Shown here piece by piece: positions 47,450-60,300 of a stretch of DNA of 64,000 bases. Source of the stretch: Liolophura sinensis. Taxonomy: Eukaryota; Mollusca; Polyplacophora; Chitonida; Chitonidae. Each line of letters begins with the position of its first letter. Position 1 is the first letter of the stretch. The notes under the pieces are model-generated. The model saw only the letters and a list, made by a program, of their open reading frames with translations. It made no database searches and was not told where the DNA came from. The DNA is taken from positions 7,325,704 to 7,389,703 of the forward strand of contig NC_088304.1 of the NCBI RefSeq assembly GCF_032854445.1, given 5' to 3'. A program made the position numbers and the translations under genes.

Positions 47450-49731
47450 GATGTAGTGAGCGACATATTAGGAGATGTAAATTATTTGTTGGGGCCATAT
47501 ACATTGACGCAGAGATTGTAAATGACGTGGAATCTAAACTCGCAGTTGGTGTTGCCGTCAGTGGATTCGAAGATACAAGGTTATTACTGAACAGCCTGAC
47601 GTGTCAATGCAACCCGCATCGCCCTGAGTCTCTGAAAGACTCAGTCCCCCAGGGTTTATTTACAGTCCACCGATAAAGAGCCTTCAGGACATTTTTTCCG
47701 TCGGAGAAATATCAGTGAGCCCTTTGCGTTAATTCGGCCACAGGAGATCGATTCTAGAGAGGAGAGCCAGACGTGTGCATCCTGAGTGTAAATAACCAAT
47801 TGTTTGGTTTGGCACAATTTTTATGCCAGCAGTGGAACTTTTGTTGACGTAACGGGGCCGTCAAGGGAAGGTGAAATTTATCCAAATGTCTTGATTACCA
47901 AACAGTAATTGAGAAACCAAGTGTGCATGAAAGGCCATGCAGGCTTTGGGTGGTTTGGTTATGGCTTTTTACAGAGCAATAAAGTTAAACCATAGATTTA
48001 TTGATGTTCTTCCTCAATCCATACAAAATGACCTGCAAGCGTTGGATTCGAGCTTGCGACCTCAGTGACCAGGAGATTATCAGCTTTGGTGAGAGCAACC
48101 CTGGCTCGCGCTGACACGTGCTGTAGAATAAATACAAGTCTTTTGCAAATTTTCCGATATAACATGGAGAATAAATATCAAAACACTTCTTCCTACCCAT
48201 TTACTAAGACGCAGCCAATCAACGCGTACAGCCTTCCCCTTATTATTCAGTATTAAGTCAGGTAAGTCTCAAACTTGTGTTAAGTACGAGCCGAATGGAG
48301 CTTCAGCTTGGGCCTGTATTTGTTCTCATAATGATTTATTCTTTTTGTGCGTGAATGGGAGTACTGTAAGTGCTGATTAATGTTGCTACCTGATGTTCAT
48401 TTGTAAATCGAAACTAGCAGAGATCTGAAAACTATCGCCGGGCCATGCAGGCTGTGAGTGGCTGATATGTTTTTTAAAAGAGCAATAAAGTGAAGTTACA
48501 GATTTTAACCATGTTGCTCCTCGATCCGTACAAAATGTATGAGAGAATTTAGTATAATTGATTTAATCAACAGATTTAGTGAGAAAGGCCAAACTCATTA
48601 TGTTTCCACCTACACGAAAGTGGTCAGGGTTACAGGTGTAAGAATCTGCAACCCTTCACCTGGCACTTCTCAAACCTCCTAACTTAAAGTCTCAGCCAAA
48701 TTTTAAGTTAGAGTGAGAGTTGGATTCGAGTCTACAACCTTACTGGTGATTATCGGCTGTGTTGAGAAAAGCCCTGGCTCATGTTGGCTTATATGTGGAA
48801 ACTTTTGTACACATTTGGAAATCTTTTCTTGATCGACATTCATGTATGTAGATGAGTACAAGTCTTTGCACATATGTGGTTAGTAAATACCAAGGCGGTG
48901 TAGCCGTCCAGGACGGAGAGGATCAGCGCCTTGTTGTTCCCTTAATATGCAGAGTGCACGGTCAGGTAAGTAACAAAACTGTCTCAGTTATTTTACGAGC
49001 TGTCAAAATTATTTATTACTTAGTTGCGTGAGTGGAAGTACTGTAAGTGCTCCAACTGACTGGCCATGTTTCCTAATCTTTATGTGAAAATCTAAAGTAG
49101 TTTTTATAGTAAAAACTGCTAGCGGTTAATGATCGGGTACGTGTTACATATACTGATGTTGATGAGAGAATAGCATACTTTAAATGGCCACCACCACAAC
49201 AGTGTCTTCTATACTGACAAACTTACACAGAAATAGAAAATAAAACCATACACAGACATTTATTAATATTTTACACAGCCCCCAAAATTCTATCGTCTAC
49301 AAACCTTATCACCGCTCTTTCCGCTAATAACGCGAGATAACAAAAGCAGAAAAGCGCTTTTAGATTAGCGTCTGGTAAATCTCGGAACCGGATAACTCGA
49401 TTAATCCCACTCTCAGATCAACCCTTTTCGACCTCTACGGAGATATGGGGGAATTGGTATCCAGCAGGGCTATCAAAATATGAACAAGCCGTGCAGATCA
49501 TCATTAGGCTGATGTCTGTAGGAGATAGTAATTACTGAAGGGTATTGAAGGGTTCTAAACGAGGGGACAGATTGTCATTAAAGATGTGTAGAATACAGCG
49601 CTCCTAGACATTGATATCAGGCCATGATGGCAAAAAGGGGAATAATTAATTAAAATGTACAGTTCATTTAAAAAGATGCGACGATCTTATAGAAGTGAGA
49701 TTCTCACGTGAATTCTACTGAGATAAAGGCT
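47450..49731. repeat. Monomer m2 (reference copy, composite)
   Basis: About 2.3 kb. It contains two tRNA-like motifs (48044-48112 and 48722-48780), so it appears to be a fusion of two shorter monomers. The conserved core is at 47744-47786 and the landmark at 49461. Two splice-donor-like CAG|GTAAGT sites occur at homologous places in all retained copies (near 48259 and 48963 here). A length-variable G run lies just upstream, in the end of m1 (9 Gs at about 47364, 6 in unit 5). Confidence 0.72.
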
Positions 49732-52336
49732 GATTGTACATTTGATCTCTTGGGGGATGTAAATTATCCTTCAATGCCAGGTGTATTAATGTAGAGAAGT
49801 TGGAGAGGACTAAAAGGTGTGTTTACTTAACAATGTGATGCCTTGGATAACAGGTGATGTTGGAGTCCGTGGCTTTAAACATGCAATGGTCTTGTATTTT
49901 TTCGCAGACGAAAGTCATGCGGGAAATCGTAGTGTATTGGTGTAGAGAAGTTGGAGAGCACAAAAAGGTGCGTTTACTTCACAATGTGATGCCTTGGATA
50001 ACAAGCGATCTTGTAGTCCCTGGCTCTAAACATGCAATGGTCTTGTGTTTTTTCACAGACGAAAGTCATGCGGGAAATCGCTTTGTATTTGTCTTGCGCT
50101 AAATACTTTTACAACCTAGCACCTACCAAGATAACGTTTTCTACACTTTCACATCTTTTTTGAAAATGTTGCTTTGTGTCACAATAAATTTTAACATTTG
50201 GACACTGGAATATGTCACCCTCTCTTTAATACAACAAAATATTTTTCATCAAAATCCCACCTGTCAATGACAAAAATGGCCATGATATATATTCCAAATA
50301 CCATCATTACTATCAATACGACTGGAATCACGTTATCTGTAACATCACTGTCAGCATGCTAAAGAAACCAAAAATCTCATGTTTTTCGATCAGAGGTCTC
50401 TGGTTTCTAATGTGTAATCCTTGGTGCAAAAGCTCCTTTGCAAAGAGTACAGTTTTTTCTTGATAATATCCCTTCATTTCACCACAAACAGAGAGATGCT
50501 AGAAGGGATATCCAGGTGATGTCAAAGTTTTGCGTTTCACAGATCTGTCTGAAGTTAGCAGACAATGCTCTCTAATATCTACGACACAGTTACATATGGA
50601 CAGCACAGCCCTTCTCAAGTGTTCCTTAGAAGACAACACAGACGTATTTGTTAAGGATTGGTGTAGCGGAGATCTGCTCAGATGTAAATTGAATTTAAGG
50701 CGCCATCCACAGGTGTTAAGGAGGTAATACTGAACAGCCGGACGTGTCGATTCAACCCGCATCGCCCTGAGTCTCTGAAAGACTCCATCCACCAGGTTTT
50801 TTTTTTACAGTCCACCGCTAAAGTGCCTTTAGGACATTTTTTCTGTCACAGAAGTATCAGTGAACCCTGCGCGTTAAATCGGCCACAGGAGATCGATACT
50901 ATAGACGAAATCGATACGTGTGGATCTTAAATGTATATTAGCAACTGTTTCGTTTAGCACAATTTTTATGCCAGCAGCGGAACTTTTCTTGACTTAACGG
51001 AGCTGCCCAGACACGGGAATAGAAGCCGAAATTTATCCAGATGTCTTGATTACAAAATAGAAATTCATCAACAAACTGTAAGAGAAAACAATCACTAGGC
51101 CATGCAGGGTTTAGGTGGTTGGTGGTAGCTTTTTACAGAGCAGTAAAGTGAAAGCGTAGATTTGATTTGATACAAAATTGATATCATTAAATGATTTAGT
51201 AAAAATAGTTGTACGCATTAATTTTCTATGTTCATCATACCCGCCAGGTTATCTGTGCAAGAAAACTCCAGACTTTCACCTTTCACTTTTTAAAACTTCT
51301 AACTTAAAACGACAACCGACGCAAGAGCTGGATTTGAGCTTGCTACCTCACTGACAAGGGTTTCACTAGCTATGGTTAGACCAACCTTGGCTCATGCTGA
51401 CTCGTGTCTTTTGTACACATCTGGAAACATTTTCTAACCCAAAATATGTAAAATAAAACCAGTTTTTTGCACATATACATATGTACAATGGAGAATAATC
51501 ATCAAAACCGCTCTTCCCAACATTCATCAACACGGAGTCATTCAACGCTTACAGCCTTCCATTTATTATGTCGTGCCAAGTCAGGTGAGAACCAAGATTG
51601 TTTTAGATACGAAGCGAATTGGGCTTCAGCTTGAACCTGCATTTCTATTCAGAATGATTTATTGTTTATTTGCGTGAGTGGGAGTACTTTATGTGTAGTG
51701 ACTGATTAATGGTGCTACGTAATGTAAATGTGTGAATCGAAACTAATAGCTCAGCTAGCGATTACTGTTCGGACATGTGTTATACAGGCAGTCATCTCTG
51801 TTAACGATAACAGACCAGTATAAACATAAGCATGAATTTTTACAAATTAGACGACCATAACATTGAAATTGTTTTCTACGCAGATCATATTCCACAGAAA
51901 CAGGATCATAAAAGCCAAACACCATTACATCAAGTGGATTTTTCTAGTAATTTACTAATATATTACACAGTCCGAAAGTCTCGGAATCTCGGTCTCAATC
52001 TCGGAACCGGGTAACTCGATTGATCCCACTCTCAGATCAACCTTTTTCACCTCTCTGGAGATATGGGGTAATTGGTATCCAGCAGGGCTGTCAAAATATG
52101 AACAAGCCGCCAAGATCATTATTAGGCTGATGTCTGTAGGAGATAGTAATTACTGAAGGGCATTGATGTGTTCTGAGCCAGGTCACCGATTGTCATTAAC
52201 CGTGGTCTCAGACATTTATATTAGACACTGATGGTAAGAGAAAACGAATAGTTAATAAAAATGTACAGTTTTTTTAAAACTTCGCAAAGATTTCAATGAA
52301 GTGAGATTCTGATTAAATACTATTGAGAGAAATGTT
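49732..52336. repeat. Monomer m3 (reference copy)
   Basis: About 2.6 kb, the longest monomer. It carries the 151-bp segment in two copies (49791-50092), a variant of the conserved core (50889-50930), a tRNA-like motif (51330-51406) and the landmark at 52079. The m3 copy in unit 2 is the retrotransposon target; the empty target here is at about 51713-51719 (GCTACGT). Confidence 0.75.
49791..50092. repeat. 151-bp direct tandem duplication, unit 4 m3
   Basis: Copies at 49791-49941 and 49942-50092, homologous to the pairs in units 1 and 3. Confidence 0.82.
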
Positions 52337-54091
52337 GTTTGTATCGTGTGCCCTATAAGCCTACACGTCAATGCCATGAACACTGAGACGTTGAAGTATC
52401 GCTGAAGGGGCCAGCACGACAGGTACGAGTGTAGATCATGATGAGAAATCGCGAATCACAGTTTCTGCTGTCGTCTGTGGCTTAAAGCTTACATGTGCAG
52501 TACATAAACGCCTTTCTCTTGGGTGTAGGAAGTCGGGTTCAGGGCAGTTTTCAGCATTTTCACATTTTCAGACTATTCCCAACAATATTCTTTATTAAAG
52601 ATATCTGGTACTTAAATAATGTTAAAAATAGTAAAATTTAAAGGCGTTCGAAAATTCCGGTGTGTCACAACAAAGTACATGGTGTGGCAAATGTACGCTT
52701 TGCAATTTATCACTCTCTCGTATAAATGAAAATATCTTCGGGGGGTAAAGATACGGCTTTGAAATTTCCTGAATGAACACCAGAAAGTCTTGATTCCTTA
52801 AAGCGGTAACAGATAAAATGCAGTCTACTTCATATCCGATCGCCATCCGGTAGGCATGCATACAAACTGGGGCCGTCATCTTCATTACAGTTACCAATTA
52901 CCATTGTTGATATAAATACGAATGCAGCCATGTTGTTTTGTGACATCACTTTTTTTTTATCTCCTCAATCAATCTTGTCTCCTATAGTTTTTCTTTAGTG
53001 CACGAACAGAGCTCCTTTAATGCAAGAATATATTCTTGATTATACCACATTATTATTTTCTCCGCCTACAGTGAGAGGTTAGAAGGCATGTTAAGATGAT
53101 ATAAAAGTGTAGCATTTCACAGCAGATCTGTCTGAAGTTAGCAGGCAATGCTCTGTAATATCCACGACGCAGTTACATATCGACAGCTCAACCCTTCTCA
53201 AGTGTTCCTCAGCAGACAAAAAAGACGTATTTGTTAGGGTTGCGTGTCGCGGAAATCTCTTCAGATCTAAATTGATTTTTGAACGCCATTGCTAGATCTT
53301 AAGCCGGCATTACAGAACAACCCGACGTGTCGATACAAACGGCATTGCTCTGAGCCCCTAAAAGAGCCCCTCGAACCACCAGGGCTCATTTACTGGTCAA
53401 AGCCAAAGAACCTTTAGGACATTTTTTTTCCGTCGCAGAAATATCAATGAACCTTTTCCGTTAGTTCATCTCGATGAGATCGATTCCATATCTAGAAGAG
53501 CGAGACGTGTGAATCCTGATATAATGATATTTAATTTTCTGTGTGCATGATACCGGTCAGGCTAATAGTGTATAGAAAACTGTAGTTCTGGAAGTAAACT
53601 GCAACCCTTCAGCCATTTCTTAAAGATACTAAATTTAAAAAAAATCCGAACGTTACAGAATGAGGTGGATTCGAGCTTGCGACCTCACTGGCGATGGGAT
53701 TATCGGCTGTGGTGAAGGCAACCTTAACTCGTGCTGGCTCGTGGCGAAAACTTTTGGAATTATTTTGTATGTCTACATATGTAAAATAAACACAATTCTT
53801 TCGCACATATACATATATAAAATTGAGAATAAATACAAACTAGCAGGTCTGTGAGGATCAGCATTAGTCTCATGTCTGTAGGACACAGTAATTCCTAAAG
53901 GGCAGTGATGTGTTCTGAGTCAGGACACCGATTGCCATTAGCCGTAACACTGCGCACAATACAGCGGTCCTTACATCAGACCATGGTGGCAAAAGGGGGG
54001 AATAATTAACAAAACTTTTCCGTTATATTAACAAGTCGCGGAGGTCTTAATGAAGCGAGATTCTGATGTGAATTATGTTGAGAGAAAGGTT
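52337..54091. repeat. Monomer m4 (reference copy)
   Basis: About 1.75 kb, the most constant in length across units (landmark spacing 1752-1761 bp). Its first ~600 bp (about 52400-52950) is largely private to m4, apart from a stretch around CGGTAACAGATAAAATGCAG that aligns loosely with m3 and m6. It then joins the common blocks, with core at 53476-53519, tRNA-like motif at 53667-53745 and a degenerate landmark at 53840. Confidence 0.75.
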
Positions 54092-56040
54092 GATTGTAGC
54101 GTTTGACGTATTAGTACATGTAAATTATTTGTTAGTGCCATGTGCACTGATGCAGAGATTGTAAATGATGTAAAATCTAAAACCGCAATTGCCGTTGCCG
54201 TCCGTGGATTCCAAGATACTATTGCATGCACCTTTTTCCTGAATAAACAACATTATCTATTCAGTGTATACGTAACTGAATGATATTACCTAATGGTAAA
54301 ATCAAAACATATGTCGTTTCCCAGGAGATCTGTCTGAAGTTAGCAGACAATGATCTGTAATATCCACGACTACATCTACATCTAGACAGCTCAGTCCTTC
54401 TCTAGTGCTCCTCAGCAGGCAAAAAAGACGTATTTGTTTGGGTTGCGTGTTGCAGACCTCTGCTCAGATGAGAATTGAATGTTGGGCGACATCGGCAGAT
54501 CTTCAGCCACTATTACTGAACAGCCCGTGTCGATACAAACGGCATTGCTCTAAGCCCCTCAAAGACTTCATCATACTACCCAAGTTCTTACACTGGCCAA
54601 GGCTAAAGAACCTGTGGGACATTTTTTCCGTCGCAGAAATATCAGTGAACCCTTTGCGTCAGTTTGGCTCAATGAGATCGATTCTAGAGAGGAGAGCGAG
54701 ACGTGTGGATCCTGAGGATAAACAAGCAATTATTTGATTTGGCATAATTTTTATATTTTTGTTGACGTAACGGAGCCAGTAATAGGGGAGAATCGAAACT
54801 GAAATTTATGCAGATGTCTTCATTAGAAAATAGGAATTGATAAACCGACTGTACATGGAAATCGCCAGGCCATGCAGGGTGTGGTTGGTTTGGCCATGGC
54901 TTTTTTAAAGTGAAAGCAGTAAAGTGAAAGCATAGACTTTTGTTGATCATCGACCCGTACAAAATTGATATCATTAATAGACTTCATGATAATCGTCGTA
55001 CTTGTTAATTTTCCTCGTTTACGATAACCATCAGGCTAATAATGCGTAGAAAACTGTAGTTGTGGAAGAAAACTGCAGACTTTCACATGCCACTTTTTAA
55101 AGCGTCTAACTTAAAACGACAACCGAACTTTGCAGCAGCTGGTATCGAGCTTGCAACCTCGGTGGCCAGGGAATTATCGGCTGTGGTGAGATCAACCTTG
55201 ACTTGTGCTGACTCGTGTCGAAAACTTTCGTACACATTTGGGAATATTTTCTAGGTCTATATATGTAAAATGAATACAATTCTTTTACACCTACACATAT
55301 ATAAATTTTAGAACAAATATCAGCACCGCTGCTCTTACCCATTCACCAACAGAGTGCCCAGTCAAGTGAGGACCAAATCTGACACGAGCCGAATGGAGCT
55401 TCAACTTGAACCTGCCGTTGTGTTCAAATCGATTTATTTGTTTATTTACGTCAGTGGGAGTACCGTATGTCTCCTTACTTATTTGCGGTGCTACATAATA
55501 TAGCGGATATATGTTATCTCTGTTAATGTTATTATACCGGTATACTAGGAAGCATGAATTATTATAAATTAGATGACAATAATCATGAAACAGGTTCCTA
55601 GACTGATCAAATTACAAAGAAACACATCATAAAACCATTCAGGGACAACAACATTTATTTGACATAAAGTGGATTTTCAAGTAATTTATTAATATTTACA
55701 GCAGCTCGAGAATTTTGTAATTGTAAACCTTATTGAACATTGAATAACGATGAAAGGGAAGGACTTTAACAGGAGAGTCTGGTAAATTTTGGAGCCGGGT
55801 AACTCGATTAACCCCACTCTCAGGTCAACCCTTTTCGACCTCTACGGAGATATGGGGGAATTGGTATCCAGAAGGGCTATCAAAATATGAACGAACCGTG
55901 CAGATGATCATGAGGCTGATGTCTGTAGGAGATAGAAATTACCGAAGGGCATTGGGTTATGAGCCAGGATTTTCATTAGCAGGGATGACAAAAACATGGA
56001 ATTATTATTAAAAAGGCACAGTAAATTTAAACAGTGGCAA
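54092..56040. repeat. Monomer m5 (reference copy)
   Basis: About 1.95 kb. Conserved core at 54674-54717, tRNA-like motif at 55141-55218, landmark at 55868 (variant CCAGAAGGG). A minus-strand frame of about 97-100 codons (54684-54974) aligns with that of m1. The right edge is approximate because the usual GATTGTA start of the next monomer is deleted in this unit. Confidence 0.7.
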
Positions 56041-57344
56041 AGATTTCAATCAAGTGATTTTCAAGTGATCACTTGACCTTAACAACATTTAAGCTTTAGA
56101 GCATGTTGGCTTTTGTCATCATACATTACAGTATTTTGGACACTGCAGTATATGACCTTCTCTTTAACAGACCAAAATGTTTTTCCATTGGTGAGATTAA
56201 GACTTTGGGATCTCCTGAATCGACATCAGAGATACACTTGAGACAGAACGAAGAACTTGTAATATGGAGTCTATTTCATATCCAATATCCTACCGATAAA
56301 TACAAACTGTTGTCGTATTATCTATTATAGTATCATGTATCATCAATGCTATCAATACGATTAGGGAACCACGTTTATGTTTTGACATTACTGTCAGCAT
56401 ATTCCATAAAACAATCCATCAAAAATTTCATCTCATGCTGCATAAGGTCTGCCCTAAAATTTCGCCCTTTGAGTAATAGCTGCTTTGCACAAGGACAGTG
56501 TGTAGTATTCTTCTCGATTACATCACCTGACTTCAGGACACGCAAGGCATATTGATATGATGTACAACATACAAAACATTGTACAATGTGCGTGTAGAGT
56601 TATTGTTTATTTGCGTCAGTGGGAATACTGTATGTGTGCTTCTGACTGGCCTGGCCTCCTATAAATGTTAATGTGTAAATCTAAAGTAACAGATGAACTA
56701 GCGAATAATGATCGGGTAAGTGTTATATATACTGATCTCTGTTGGTGAGAGAATAGCTTACTCTAGATCGCCATAACCATACAATTGCCTTCTAAACTGA
56801 CAAAATAACACAAAAATAGATAGTAAAACCATACAGAGATAGACACCAATACACAAAGTGGAATTCCAAGACATTTAATAATATTTTACACAGCCCAAAA
56901 ATTCTAGAGTAAACAAACCTTATTGAATCACGTGATATTTCCGTTAACAGCGCGAGAAAACGATGACAAGGACGCATTATAAGAGAAGCGTCTGGTAAAT
57001 CTCGAAACCGGGTAACTTGGTTAATTCCACTCTCAAATCAACCTTTCCAACCACTACGAAAGTATCCAGCAGGGCTATCAAAATATGAACAAGCCGTGCG
57101 GATCATGGTTTGGCTGACGTCTGTAGGAGATAACAATTAGCAAAAACGACACTAACAGGTTCTAAGCAAGGGCACTGACTGCCATCAGCCGTAACATTTG
57201 CCTTTAGTCGTAGATATTTGAATCAGGCCCTTTCGGCAAAAAGAGGGAATAATTAATAAAAACGAACCGCTACAGTTAATTTAAAAAGTCGCGAAGACAT
57301 TGATGCGGTCAGGTTCTCAAGTGAACTCTGGTGAGAGAAAGGTT
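56041..57344. repeat. Monomer m6 (reference copy)
   Basis: About 1.3 kb, the shortest monomer; it lacks the GATCGATTCTAGAG core and the tRNA-like motif. It contains a block beginning near CAGTATTTTGGACACTGCAG that aligns with m3 and m4, and the landmark at 57066. In units 3 and 4 about 100 bp is deleted at its left end, producing a 16-bp palindrome (56061-56076 here). The m6 copy in unit 3 was the piggyBac target. Confidence 0.7.
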
Positions 57345-60300
57345 GATTGTAGCGTGTGAGCTATTAGGAGATGTAAATCATTTGTTAATGGCATGTGCAT
57401 TGATGCAGAGACTGTAAATGATGTAAAATCTAAAATAGCATTTGCTGTTGCCCTCAGAGTACTCAAAGATGAACCCTTTTCCAGTATGAACAACATTCCC
57501 TCTTTTAAATATACGTAATTAAATATGACGGCTTTCGTAAATTTTGGTCTGTGTCAGGACAAACAGAGAGAGGCTAGCAGGCATATCAGGTTGATATGAA
57601 AGTGTAGCATTTCCCAGCAGATCTGCCTGAAGTTAGCAGGCAACGCTCTGTAATATCCACGACTCAGTTACATCTGGACAGCTCAACCCTTCTCAAGTGT
57701 TCCACAGCAGACAAAAAAGACTTATTTGTTAGGGATTGATGTCGCTTAGATCTGCTCAGATGTAAATTAAATTTCGGACGACATCGCCAGATCTTAAGCC
57801 GGTATTACTGAACAGCCAGACGTGTCGATGAAAACGGCATTGCTCTGAGCCTCTGAAAGACTTCATCAAAGCACCGGGTTTTATTTACAGGTCCCCGGTA
57901 GAAAACCTTTAGGACATTTTTTCCGTCGCAGAAATATCAGTCAGCCCTTTGCGTTAATTCGACCACAGGAGGTCGATTGTAGAGAGGAGAGCGAGACGTG
58001 TGGATTCTGAGGGTAAATAACCAACTGTTTGGTTTGCCACAATTTTTATGCCAGAATCGGAAATTTTGTTGACCTAACAGGGGTGCCAAGGGAGGAGAAT
58101 CGAAATTGAAATTTATCCACATGTCTTGATTACAAAATAAGAAATGAGCAAGAAAGTGCACATGAAAACAATCGCATGGCCATGCAAGGTGTGGGTGGTT
58201 TGGCCATCGCTTTTTACAGAGCAATAAAGTGAAAACATAGACATTCCTGATGTCGTTGTTCAAGCCATACAAAACTGATATCATTAATTAATTTTGTGAT
58301 AATCGCCGAACTCATCAATTTTCTATGCACATGATACCGGTCAGGCCAATATTGTATAGAAAACTGTACTTTTGGAAAAAAAACTGCAGCCCTTCACCAG
58401 CCACTTCTAAAACATTCTAACATATGAAGAAATCCGAACATTGCAGAAAAAGCTGGATTCGAGCTTGCGACCTGACTGTCCAGGGAATTATCGGCTGTGG
58501 TGAGGGAAACTATGACTAAAACTGGTTTTCTTGGTCTACATTATAAAATAAATCGATTCTTTTTCTCACATATAATTAGATAAAATGGAAAATAAATCGA
58601 AACTAGCAGCTAATGATTATTCTTTGATTATGTGCTTTACAGACAAGGGATAAAAAAAACGGTATACAGCTAAGCATGAATTATTATAAATTAGACGACA
58701 ACAGTCATGAAATAATTTTCTAGACTGATCAAGCTGTACAGAAACAGGTCATAAAACCAAAGAGAGATAAACAACGTTACATAAAGTGGATTTTAAAGTA
58801 ATTTAGTAATATTTTACACAGCCCAAAAATCTTGTAATCATAAACCCTATCGAAGGACGTCATGTTCCCCGTTATAACGATGACACGGGAGCACATTGAG
58901 AGCAGCGTGTGGTAAGTATCGGAACCAGGTATCTCCATTTATTCCACTCTCCTTTCAGACCTCTATGGAGATATGTGGAATTTATTATCCAGCAGGGCTA
59001 TCTAAATATGAACAAGCCGCCCAGATCATCATGAGGCTGATGTCTGCAGCAGACAATAATTACTGAGAGGCAATGAGCCAGGACAACAAGTGTCATTAGA
59101 TGTGAAACTGTGTACAATACAGCGGTTCTATACATTTATATCATACACTGAAGGCAAAAGATGGGTTGGGGGGAATAATTAATACAGTTCATTTAAAAAG
59201 TCCCGAAGATTTTAATGAAATGAGATTCTTATGTAAATTCTTGACAGATTGGATGTAGGGAGCGACATATTAGGAGATGTAAATTATTTGTTGGGGCCAT
59301 ATACATTGTTACGGTATTGAAAGCAGCAACAGAAAACAGACTCAGTGACTCAATATTACGATGTAAACAATGCTTTATATATAAAATGAGACGTACAGTT
59401 TTACAGACAGTTCAACAACAACAACAACATACACATCAGTATTACCGGTTTTTAAAAGTTTCCAGTTCACCTTTGCATCCCAAGGAACGTGTTCCAGGAG
59501 ATCCAACGTAAAGACCATGGGATAAACACACAATTCACACAAGTCACAAATTGTCTCAGACAGGTACTTCGCCAGGTTAGCGAACGCGAACACAGTACAC
59601 AGGTTACACAGAACTGGAACAGTCAAGCCTTTGAATGACGTCACACCCGCAGAGCACAACACAGGGTAAAGTACTGTAAGTACTGATTAATGCTACTATC
59701 TGATGTTCATTTGTAAATCAAAACTAGCAGAGATCTGAAAACTATCGCCGGGCCATGCAGGTTGTGAGTGGCTGATATGTTTTTTTACAGAGCAATAAAG
59801 TGAAGTCATAGATTTTAACCATGTTGTTCCTCGATCTGTACAAAATGTATGAGAGAATTTAGTATAATTGATTTAATCAATAGATTTAGTGAGAAAGGCC
59901 AAACTCATTATGTTTCCACCTACACGAAAGTGGTCAGGGTTACAGGTGTAAGAATCTGCAACCCTTCACCTGGCACTTCTCAAACCTCCTCACTTAAAGT
60001 CACAGCCAACTTTTAAGTTACAGCGAGAGATAGATTGGAGTCTACAACCTTACTTGGGATTATCGGCTGTGGTGAGAAAAGCTCTGGCTCATCTTGGCTC
60101 ATATGTGGAAACTTTTGTACACATTTGGAAATCTTTTCTTGATCGACATACATGTATGTAGATAAGTACAAGTCTTTGCACATATGTCGTTAGTAAATAC
60201 CAAGGCGGTGTAGCCGTCCAGGACGGAGATGACCAGCGCCTTGTTGTTTCCTTAATATGCAGAGTGCACGGTCAGGTAAGTAAGAAAACTGTCTTATAAC

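Larger units (their letters stand above)
45539..57342. repeat. HOR unit 4 (complete, uninterrupted; reference copy)
   Basis: This 11,804-bp unit has no mobile insertion and is the best reference. Landmarks are at 47185 (m1), 49461 (m2), 52079 (m3), 53840 (m4), 55868 (m5) and 57066 (m6). The six monomers are annotated separately below, with edges set at the recurring GATTGTA-like start. Confidence 0.9.
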
